DNA from: JBOGWY01 sp050694015
GTDB taxonomy: Bacteria; Actinomycetota; CADDZG01; WHSQ01
Reading direction: 5' to 3'
Assembly (NCBI GenBank): GCA_050694015.1
Contig: JBOGWY010000156.1
Location: forward strand, 1 to 10,460
DNA length: 10,460 bases
Shown: positions 5,434 to 10,460 of the stretch, piece by piece
Numbering within the stretch: the first letter of the stretch is position 1
Layout of the letters: every line of letters begins with the position of its first letter
Made by a program: the position numbers and the translations under genes
Notes under the pieces: generated by a model
The model's database searches: none
Seen by the model: only the letters and a program-made list of their open reading frames with translations
What the model was told of the DNA's origin: nothing

Positions 5434-6056
5434 CGCTCCGTGCGCTGATCGTCGACGACCACACCCTCGTCGCCGATGGTCTCTCGATGATGCTCTCGAT
5501 GATCGAGGACCTGGAGCTCCTCGGCGTGTGCAACAGCGGCGAAGAAGGCGTCGAGCGCGTCGCCAAGGGAGACGTCGACATCGTGCTGATGGACGTGAAC
5601 CTCGGGCGGGGCCTCAGCGGTCTCGACGCCACCAAGGAGATCAAGAAGGCGTCGCCCGACACCCGCGTCCTGATGCTCACGATGTTCACCGATCCCGCCA
5701 CCGTGACGGAAGCCGTGAAGGCGGGCGCCGACGGGTACCTATCGAAGGGCGCGTCGCGGGAGGCCGTCGAGCAAGCGATCCGCGACGTCATGGCCGGCAA
5801 CCAGGTGCTCGACCCGCGGGTGACGCGCGGCGTCTTCGGCAAGCTCAGCGACCGGGAGCCCGATTCGCTCTCCGACCGTGAGCTCGAGGTGCTGCAGGAA
5901 GTGAGCCGGGGGAAGTCCACGAAAGAGGTCGCCGAGACGCTGTTCCTGTCGGAAGAGACGGTGAAGACCTATCTCAAGCAGATCTTCCGCAAGCTAGGGG
6001 TCCGCGACCGCACCGAAGCCGTAGCCGAAGCCTTTCGCAGGGGCCTGGTCCACTAA
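5430..6056 (+). CDS. NarL/FixJ-family response regulator (REC + LuxR-type HTH)
   Basis: The 208-residue protein starts at GTG 5430, overlapping the kinase stop codon by four bases (GTGA), which implies translational coupling. Residues 1-122 form the receiver: D9/D10, phospho-acceptor D55 (LMDVN), T84 and K106. Residues about 145-205 form the LuxR-type helix-turn-helix, with LSDRELEVLQEVSRG followed by ETVKTYLKQIFRKLGVRDR. It is a complete DNA-binding regulator of normal length for the family. Its likely targets include the inverted repeats near 2014-2052, 3360-3380 or 4036-4049 (inference). A hairpin follows the stop codon. Confidence 0.95.
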   Translation: MTLRALIVDDHTLVADGLSMMLSMIEDLELLGVCNSGEEGVERVAKGDVDIVLMDVNLGRGLSGLDATKEIKKASPDTRVLMLTMFTDPATVTEAVKAGADGYLSKGASREAVEQAIRDVMAGNQVLDPRVTRGVFGKLSDREPDSLSDRELEVLQEVSRGKSTKEVAETLFLSEETVKTYLKQIFRKLGVRDRTEAVAEAFRRGLVH

Positions 6057-6065
6057 GGCCTCTTC

Positions 6066-6104
6066 GAGTACCCCAACTGTCGGAATCCGACAGTTCTCGT
6101 ACTC
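6066..6104. terminator. Hairpin between convergent genes, probable bidirectional terminator
   Basis: AACTGTCGG (6075-6083) and CCGACAGTT (6087-6095) form a perfect 9-bp stem with a three-base loop. GAGTAC (6066-6071) and GTACTC (6099-6104) extend it after a small internal loop. It sits between the stops of the regulator (plus) and the YjbR-like gene (minus). There is no T-run, as is often the case in GC-rich genomes. Confidence 0.75.
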
Positions 6105-6108
6105 AGAG

Positions 6109-6450
6109 TTAGACGTCGTCGGCGTCGAAGGCTTTGAGCAGACGCTTCGGTGCTACTCGTCGCCACGACTCGATCAGCATCTCCTCGAGCTCATCCCGGT
6201 CGATGTTCGCCAAGCGGATCAGGAACGCGGGGTAGCCGTCGTAGTGAGGCGTCGTGAAGAACACGTCCGGCTCTGCCTGTAGGAGGGCTTCCTTCTCGTC
6301 GAGGTCGACGCAGACCACGATCACGCCCCTTTCCTTGAGGCGTACGAATGACTTGTTGCGCACCTTCAGAGAAGGGGTCCCGTACCACTGGCCCTCTTCG
6401 ACCTCTGGGATCTTCTTCCCGATGCTCTTGACGGTCGCCCACGTCGCCAT
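6109..6450 (-). CDS. MmcQ/YjbR-like (DUF419-type) small protein
   Basis: The 113-residue soluble protein begins MATWATVKSIGKKIPEVEEG and contains WYGTPSLKVRNKSFVRL, VCVDLDEKEALLQAEPDVFF, TTPHYDGYPAFLIRLANI and, near the end, ELEEMLIESWRRVAPKRLL. This order (strand-rich core, 'TPHYDGYPAFLIRL', C-terminal helix with 'W...AP') is that of the YjbR/MmcQ family, whose fold resembles a double-wing DNA-binding protein but whose role is not established. I used the ATG at 6450; the frame stays open further upstream only because it shadows the neighbouring gene. It is last in a minus-strand cluster. Confidence 0.8.
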   Translation of the reverse strand: MATWATVKSIGKKIPEVEEGQWYGTPSLKVRNKSFVRLKERGVIVVCVDLDEKEALLQAEPDVFFTTPHYDGYPAFLIRLANIDRDELEEMLIESWRRVAPKRLLKAFDADDV

Positions 6451-6479
6451 GTCTCGATGATGAACGGCCGCAGCACCCT

Positions 6480-6912
6480 CTACAACAGGTGCTTCTGTTC
6501 GCCCACGGCGTAGGACTCGTCGATCCACCCCGCCACCTCGTCGTCGATCTCGTCGGGTGACGTGAAGCGGAACGCGTGGAGGTGGTTCCTGGGCGAGTAC
6601 GTCTCGATGCGGGTGAAGCGCGGGCTCTCGAGCCGCCGGGCGAGGATGAGGTGGCCGTTCATATGATCCTGGTGCAGCGTGACCGCAGCGAAGCTCATCC
6701 GCACGTGGAAGGCGATCCGCGTCTTCTCGGGAAGAACGGTGACCGACCCCCGAGCTTCGACGAGAGCGCGGAAACGCTCGAACATCGCAATCACGTCCGG
6801 CGGCTTCCCGCGCAGGTGCTCGTCGAGGTCGACCGTGCCGCATGTGTGGCTCTGGTTGCGGTTGGCGAACGCAACGCGGACACGTCCACATCGGCCGCTC
6901 GGGGCGCGCCAT
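6480..6912 (-). pseudogene. DUF5655-like protein gene, apparently frameshifted near its N-terminus
   Basis: An ATG at 6912, directly after the peptidase stop, opens a frame reading MARPERPMWTCPRC and then loses sense. One frame over, from about 6869, the sequence resumes as FANRNQSHTCG and runs through VDLDEHLRGKPPDVIAMFER, TRIAFHVRMSFAAV, LESPRFTRIETYSPRNHLHA and WIDESYAVGEQKHLL to a TAG at 6480. In relatives I recall, a 'WTCPRCGR.FANRNQSHTC' knuckle precedes a DUF5655-like domain, so the two frames look like one broken gene. Repair at the GC-rich spot near 6870 would restore about 143 residues. It could be an assembly error, a genuine pseudogene, or a protein made only from the second frame, which has its own ATG at 6953 overlapping the peptidase gene. 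Confidence 0.6.
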
Positions 6913-7758
6913 TCAGATGTGGATCGGGGCGATCGGGCCGTCGGGTCCGGCAAGTGGGAGCGATGCCCCCCGGTACGCGGTGCCGAAGCGGCCGTCCGCG
7001 TCCAGTGCGAGGAGGCCGGCCTCGGCCTCCTGCCGTTTCTGGATGAACGCGATCACTTGCTCGCACGCCTCCTGCGGATGCATGCCGTCTTCGACGAGCC
7101 GCGCCGTGCGCGCCGACGCGAGCGTCTCGATGAACAACTCGCCGATGCCCGTTCCCACCACGGCGACCTCGGGGGACGCGTACGTCCCTGCTCCGCAGAT
7201 GGGGGAGTCGCCGACGCGGCCCGGCATCTTCCCGAACACGCCGCCGGTCGAGGAACCCGCAGCGACGCGGCCCTCGTCGTCGAGCGCCACCGCGCCGACG
7301 GTGTCGACGGCATCGGGTAGGCCGAAACGCGTCGGCTCTAGATGGCCGCGCTCCTTGGCCGTGCGCCACCGTTCGAGTTGTGCCGGCGCGATCTCGACCC
7401 GGCGCGCCCTGGGATCGAGCGCCTCGGCTCCCGCCCCGACAAGCACCACGTGAGGCGTGTCATCGAGGACACGCCGCGCCAGCGCGATCGGGTGCTCGAC
7501 CGTGACGCCGATCACGGCGCCGAAGGATCCCGTCGGCCCGTCGGCGATGCCGGCATCGAGCTCGAGCTCCCCGTTGCTGGTCAGAACGGAACCGAACCCC
7601 GCGTTGAGCGCCGGGTCGTCCTCGAGGACCTGCACGGAGGCGACGATCATGTCGAGCGCGGTGCCGGCACTCAGCCCCGCGGCGACCGCAGGCGTGAGGT
7701 CCGGATCGCGGTCACGGTTGCGTCCCGAGACTCCGCCGTGCACGTAGACGTAGGCCAC
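6913..7758 (-). CDS. Isoaspartyl peptidase / plant-type L-asparaginase (Ntn hydrolase)
   Basis: Starting at GTG 7758 the protein has 281 residues. It shows VYVHGGVSG at the N-terminus, LNAGFGSVLTSNGELELDAG, the autocleavage site DTVGAVALDD with nucleophile T153, STGG (170-173), GRVGDSPICGAGTYA (180-194) and a C-terminal Gly-rich strand. These are the defining elements of threonine-type isoaspartyl peptidases/asparaginases, which self-cleave before the Thr and hydrolyse beta-aspartyl dipeptides or asparagine. GTG at 7779 would add seven residues. No ribosome site precedes either start; translation may depend on the truncated dehydrogenase frame that overlaps the 5' end and carries a good ribosome site. 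The stop abuts the ATG of the next gene. Confidence 0.9.
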   Translation of the reverse strand: MAYVYVHGGVSGRNRDRDPDLTPAVAAGLSAGTALDMIVASVQVLEDDPALNAGFGSVLTSNGELELDAGIADGPTGSFGAVIGVTVEHPIALARRVLDDTPHVVLVGAGAEALDPRARRVEIAPAQLERWRTAKERGHLEPTRFGLPDAVDTVGAVALDDEGRVAAGSSTGGVFGKMPGRVGDSPICGAGTYASPEVAVVGTGIGELFIETLASARTARLVEDGMHPQEACEQVIAFIQKRQEAEAGLLALDADGRFGTAYRGASLPLAGPDGPIAPIHI

Positions 7759-7871
7759 GGCGGAAGTATCCCGTGCCACGTGATGCCGACGTCGTAACCC
7801 GCTCGCGCGAACGCGACCGCGCTTGCCTTGCCGATGCCGGAGCTTGATCCGGTGACGATCGCTACAGGCAT
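7671..7871 (-). pseudogene. Truncated short-chain dehydrogenase (SDR), N-terminal remnant
   Basis: ATG at 7871, preceded by AAGGAG, starts MPVAIVTGSSSGIGKASAV, a perfect SDR first strand and TGxxxGIG cofactor motif (residues 7-14). The likeness continues to about residue 33 (GYDVGITWH). From there the frame runs through sequence belonging to the peptidase gene and stops at 7671, leaving 66 residues instead of about 250. The remainder of the SDR is absent from the window, so a deletion or recombination seems to have fused the start of one gene to the start of another. The remnant may still act as a leader supplying transcription and ribosomes to the peptidase. Confidence 0.75.
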
Positions 7872-8009
7872 GCGTTCTCCTTCTTGTCGTGGTCGTTTGA
7901 GACTCCCCACCCAGGTCGCGAAGAAGAGGAACTGCTTACGGGGTAAGACAAGCAAAGTACGTACGGACGAAAACTCGATTACGTATCGCTAAGCCCCGCG
8001 TTAAGACCC
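7872..8009. promoter_or_regulatory. Divergent intergenic region
   Basis: This 138-bp region lies between the truncated SDR (minus) and the Cys-rich gene (plus). It holds the inverted repeat CTTAC-GGG-GTAAG (7935-7947) and the palindrome GTACGTAC (7957-7964). AAGGAG on the minus strand serves the SDR start. No classical promoter pair is certain. Confidence 0.4.
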
Positions 8010-8294
8010 ATGATGGGCGGCATGAGGTTGTGGCGGCACGATGACGAGGATGGGCTGTTCCTGGAAGAGGTTGTTCCGGGGACGCCGATCGCGCCACCCC
8101 TGTTCCTCGAGTTCCGCTGCCCCGGGTGCGACGAGTTCCACTCGGTGAGCTGCGACTGTGGCGCCGACCACGACGACACCTTTTTATGTGGCTGCGTCCC
8201 CCCGCAGTGTCCGACGTGCGACTACCAGCTTCGCAACGAGGACGCGGTCGCGCTCGACACCGACGCGATTCAGCCGGAGCCCTCTTACAGGTAG
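8010..8294 (+). CDS. Small Cys-rich, acidic, probable zinc-binding protein
   Basis: The 94-residue product begins MMGGMRLWRHDDEDGLFLEE and carries eight cysteines in pairs: C37/C40 (CPGC), C48/C50 (CDC), C60/C62 (CGC) and C67/C70 (CPTC). CPGC and CPTC look like the two knuckles of a zinc ribbon, with the inner pairs possibly holding a second metal. There is no signal peptide. I do not recognise a family. ATGs at 8010, 8013 and 8022 are all possible starts and none has a good ribosome site. The gene is convergent with the HxlR gene, overlapping it by ten bp, and that protein also ends in a Cys4 motif. The cysteine spacing argues for a real gene; its role is unknown. Confidence 0.6.
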   Translation: MMGGMRLWRHDDEDGLFLEEVVPGTPIAPPLFLEFRCPGCDEFHSVSCDCGADHDDTFLCGCVPPQCPTCDYQLRNEDAVALDTDAIQPEPSYR

Positions 8295-8710
8295 CGGACC
8301 TCCGCAACCTGTTCCTCCGCCACCACCTCGACGCAGGTGGGGCAGTACCACCGAACCTCGAGCGGGGTCCCGCACGCTGTGTGGCGCGCCGCTTCAGAGG
8401 CCTCGCTCCCGCGCGCGCCCCAGTGCGCCAGCAACCGGAGCGCCCCGGCCAGCTCGCGTCCCGCCGCGGTGAGCTCGTATTCCGATCGAGGCGGGCGCGT
8501 GGAGTAGGGGCGCGAGATCACGACCGCATCGCGCTCGAGGGCCTTGAGACGTTGCGACAGCACGTTCGGGGCGATGCCCTCGATCGCCTCGTCGAGATCG
8601 TTGAAGCGCCGCGGCCCCGATAAGAGAGCGTCGACGATCAGCAAGGTCCAGCGATCGCCGACCCGGGCGACGGCGCTTTCGAGGGGAGAGGCTTCGGAGG
8701 GACGTTCCAT
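8285..8710 (-). CDS. HxlR-family winged-helix transcriptional regulator with C-terminal Cys motif
   Basis: The 141-residue protein has the HxlR signature: VGDRWTLLIVDALLSGPRRFNDL (about 17-39), the recognition-helix segment GIAPNVLSQRLKALERDAVV (45-64), and the wing with YSTRPPRSEYELTAAGREL (69-87). After residue 110 come C113 and C123/C126 (WYCPTC), a zinc-ribbon-like or redox-sensitive tail seen in some members. HxlR proteins often sense thiol-reactive compounds through cysteines. The start is ATG 8710. The gene is divergent from the HtrA-like protease, and a near-perfect palindrome (8737-8753) lies between them, so the protein probably represses itself and perhaps the protease. Confidence 0.88.
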   Translation of the reverse strand: MERPSEASPLESAVARVGDRWTLLIVDALLSGPRRFNDLDEAIEGIAPNVLSQRLKALERDAVVISRPYSTRPPRSEYELTAAGRELAGALRLLAHWGARGSEASEAARHTACGTPLEVRWYCPTCVEVVAEEQVAEVRYL

Positions 8711-8796
8711 GCCCTCATTGTCTCCTGGATGTAGTAACTTGCAAATTGCAAGTCACAAGTTAGCCGGGGCCGCGGCGCCGATTGCAAGGAGGAGCG
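8711..8796. promoter_or_regulatory. Shared promoter with a 17-bp palindromic operator (8737-8753)
   Basis: ACTTGCAAATTGCAAGT at 8737-8753 is two perfect 8-bp arms around one central base, and a further TTGCAAG half-site lies at 8783-8789. On the minus strand TTGTGA and TACTAC, spaced by 16 bp, flank the palindrome as -35/-10-like boxes, so a bound repressor would block the HxlR promoter. AAGGAGG (8786-8792) serves the protease ATG at 8797. Confidence 0.75.
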
Positions 8797-9681
8797 ATGC
8801 AAGCTCTCGCAGAGATCCAGGACGCCGTGGGACGCCTCGCCGACGACGTGGGGCCGTCCGTCGTCGGGATCGGTCATCGCTGGGCCATGGGCTCCGGCGT
8901 GGTGATCGCACCCGGCAAGGTCCTCACGAATGCACACAACCTGCGACGCGATCGCGTCACGGTGACGTTCTCCGACGACCGCTCCGCGGACGGCACGCCC
9001 CTCGGGGTCGACATCGACGGCGACCTCGCGGTGCTGGAGGTCGACACCGGCGACGTCCCCGCGATCGAGTGGGGCGACGGCGCGCCCCCGCTCGGAGCGC
9101 CGGTGTTCGCGCTGGCCAACCCCGGGGGCCGCGGCCTGCGCGTCACCTTCGGGATGGTCTCGGGCACCGCGCGCACCTTCCGTGGCCCCCGCGGGCGCCG
9201 CATCACCGGGAGCCTCGAGCACACCGCCCCGCTGCTGCCCGGCTCGTCCGGCGGCCCCGTCGTCGACGCCGACGGCCGCCTGCTCGGCATCAACACGAAC
9301 CGCCTTGGCGAGGGCTTCTACCTCGCGATCCCCGCGAGCGCAGAGCTGAAGGCTCGGGCGGAGGGGCTCGGCAAAGGTGAATCGCCGCAGCCGGTGCGCC
9401 TGGGCATCGGGATCGCGCCCCCGCACGTGGTGCGGCGCCTCCGCCGCGCCGTCGGGCTTCCCGAGGTAGACGGATTGCTGGTGCGCGAGGTCGAGGACGG
9501 CAGCGCGGCCGCCGACGCCGGTCTCGAGCAGGGCGATCTCATCACGCACGCCGAGGGGCGCGAGCTATCGAGTTTCGATGCCCTCCACGAGGTGCTCGGC
9601 GCCAAGAAACCGGGGGACGCCCTCGAGCTCTCCGTCCTTCGGGGGACCGAGGAGAGGACCGTCTCGGTCACCCTCCGCTAG
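8797..9681 (+). CDS. HtrA/DegP-like trypsin-PDZ serine protease without export signal
   Basis: The 294-residue protein contains a trypsin-like domain (about 15-190) with catalytic H47 (LTNAHN), D76 (DGDLAVLEV) and S151 (PGSSGGPVV), then one PDZ domain (about 200-294) with RLGIGIAP, GLLVREVEDGSAAADAGLEQGD and a C-terminal strand. The triad is complete, so activity is expected. HtrA proteases are normally exported or membrane-anchored; here the N-terminus (MQALAEIQDAVGRLADDVGP) has no hydrophobic segment, which points to a cytoplasmic enzyme. AAGGAGG four nt upstream fixes the start at 8797; a TTG at 8782 would add five residues but overlaps the ribosome site. It is divergent from the HxlR regulator, which suggests stress-linked control (inference). 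Confidence 0.9.
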   Translation: MQALAEIQDAVGRLADDVGPSVVGIGHRWAMGSGVVIAPGKVLTNAHNLRRDRVTVTFSDDRSADGTPLGVDIDGDLAVLEVDTGDVPAIEWGDGAPPLGAPVFALANPGGRGLRVTFGMVSGTARTFRGPRGRRITGSLEHTAPLLPGSSGGPVVDADGRLLGINTNRLGEGFYLAIPASAELKARAEGLGKGESPQPVRLGIGIAPPHVVRRLRRAVGLPEVDGLLVREVEDGSAAADAGLEQGDLITHAEGRELSSFDALHEVLGAKKPGDALELSVLRGTEERTVSVTLR

Positions 9682-9698
9682 ATCGTCCCGCAGGTCCT

Positions 9699-9745
9699 CG
9701 CTCCCGGGGTTCCTTCAACCCCCGTCCGAGGGAACCTCGGGAGCG
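9699..9745 (+). other. Long fold-back with an alternative hairpin between protease and sigma-factor genes
   Basis: The arms 9699-9713 and 9731-9745 pair over 15 positions with one G-U, enclosing a 17-nt loop. Inside, GGGGTT (9706-9711) can instead pair with AACCCC (9717-9722), so two structures exclude each other. The long stem begins 18 nt after the protease stop and may terminate it, though no U-run follows. GGAACC at 9731-9736 in the 3' arm also resembles an ECF-type -35 element. Confidence 0.6.
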
Positions 9746-9755
9746 CTTCATCGGT

Positions 9756-10373
9756 ATGAAGGGCGAGACTCGATCCGTGGAGGGCCGACCACTGGACGAC
9801 GCAGAACTTGCCGAGCGAGCGAGGAACGGCGATGTCGATGCCTACGAGAGCCTCGTGGCGAGGTACCAGCAGATCGCGCATCGCGTTGCGTACCTCATCA
9901 CGCGGTCGTCTTCCGATGCGGACGACGCCGCGCAGGAGGCATTCGTGAAGGCGTACTACGCGCTCGATCGCTTCCGTTCCGGCGCCTCGTTCAAGCCGTG
10001 GTTGCTGACGATCGTCTCCAACGAAGCGCGCAACCGTCGCCGGTCGAGTACCCGCCGGCTCGAGCTCGCCGAACGTGCAGCAAGCGTTCGCCCCTCGGGG
10101 GATGCGGCCCCATCCCCCGAGGTGGCGGCGATAGCCACCGAGGAGCGCCGGATGCTGTTGGACGCGGTCGACCGGTTGCGCGAGCAGGACCGCCTGGTCG
10201 TGATCTACCGCTACTTCCTCGATCTCTCCGAACAGGAGATGGCAGAGATCCTCGACTGCCCGCGCGGGACCGTGAAGTCGCGGCTGTCCCGCGCGCTGGC
10301 GCGGTTGAAGGAGGAGCTCGGCGACGCTCTCGACCTCGGCTCGATCTCGGTAGGAGGGGTGACCGATGAGTAG
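9756..10373 (+). CDS. ECF-type RNA polymerase sigma factor (sigma-70 family, SigE-like)
   Basis: The 205-residue protein has sigma region 2 at about 28-95 (ESLVARYQQIAHRVAYLI, DADDAAQEAFVKAYYALDRF, FKPWLLTIVSNEARNRRR), a variable linker and sigma region 4 at about 133-187 (LLDAVDRLREQDRLVVIYRY, LSEQEMAEILDCPRGTVKSR). Both DNA-binding regions are complete. ATG at 9756 has no ribosome site, whereas GTG at 9777 has GAAGGG (9758-9763) upstream and may be the true start. GGAACC at 9731-9736 suggests autoregulation. The 3' end overlaps the next start codon, the usual arrangement of an ECF factor with its anti-sigma gene. Confidence 0.93.
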   Translation: MKGETRSVEGRPLDDAELAERARNGDVDAYESLVARYQQIAHRVAYLITRSSSDADDAAQEAFVKAYYALDRFRSGASFKPWLLTIVSNEARNRRRSSTRRLELAERAASVRPSGDAAPSPEVAAIATEERRMLLDAVDRLREQDRLVVIYRYFLDLSEQEMAEILDCPRGTVKSRLSRALARLKEELGDALDLGSISVGGVTDE

Positions 10374-10460
10374 TGCGATGGACGACCGCATGCTCGAAGC
10401 GCGTCTAGTGGACGTCGGCGCGCACATCGATTACCCCGCGGTACCGGCCCTCACTTCGCT
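10366..10460 (+). CDS. N-terminus of a gene coupled to the sigma factor, possibly its anti-sigma protein (partial)
   Basis: ATG at 10366 overlaps the sigma-factor stop by eight bases and has AGGAGGGG at 10352-10359. The visible residues begin MSSAMDDRMLEARLVDVGA and continue HIDYPAVPALTSL before leaving the window. The pattern 'LEARLVDVGAHIDYPAVPAL' resembles the N-termini of proteins often encoded after actinobacterial ECF genes, but this is too little for a firm family call. Its position makes an anti-sigma or membrane partner the best guess. Confidence 0.6.
   Translation, partial: MSSAMDDRMLEARLVDVGAHIDYPAVPALTS

Noticed and set aside
6109..6912. A 267-codon YjbR fusion protein
   Set aside because: The upstream part is the off-frame shadow of the DUF5655-like gene; only the region after 6450 shows YjbR features.

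Overview
The window is GC-rich and gene-dense, with many GTG/TTG starts, several start codons lacking a Shine-Dalgarno, an HxlR regulator with its palindrome, an ECF sigma factor and NarL-type two-component systems. This fits an actinobacterium, probably an uncultured deep-branching Actinomycetota (a Chloroflexota-like genome cannot be excluded). No rRNA, tRNA, CRISPR array or insertion sequence was seen.

Left part (1-3280): the 5' end of a MATE transporter and a soluble REC-kinase-REC hybrid lie on the minus strand. Divergent from the hybrid, across a control region with two GC-rich inverted repeats, is a DUF5317-type membrane protein. Its 3' end overlaps that of a convergent conserved hypothetical gene of about 219 aa.

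Centre (3281-6056), the most interesting part: a structured leader of about 260 nt precedes three near-identical 25-codon genes (3542-3619, 3745-3822, 3908-3985). Each has its own Shine-Dalgarno, and a strong intrinsic terminator follows the third. The peptides have a short signal-peptide-like shape: Lys/Arg start, hydrophobic core, an A-G-A or S-G-A site, then the C-terminal residues NFRW. Copies 1 and 2 differ by ten synonymous changes and one conservative replacement, so the protein is what is conserved. Immediately downstream is a polytopic membrane histidine kinase translationally coupled to a NarL-family response regulator. I infer a peptide-signalling (quorum-sensing-like) or small-membrane-peptide system that I do not recognise as described. 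The motif NFRW also occurs in the nearby DUF5317 protein.

Right part (6057-10460): a hairpin separates the regulator from a minus-strand cluster of a YjbR/MmcQ-like gene, a DUF5655-like gene that appears frameshifted, an isoaspartyl peptidase/asparaginase and a truncated short-chain dehydrogenase. A Cys-rich small protein follows. Next is a divergent pair: an HxlR regulator with a C-terminal zinc-ribbon-like motif, and a cytoplasmic trypsin-PDZ (HtrA-like) protease, sharing a 17-bp palindrome. Last come a fold-back sequence, an ECF sigma factor and the start of a coupled downstream gene, possibly its anti-sigma partner.
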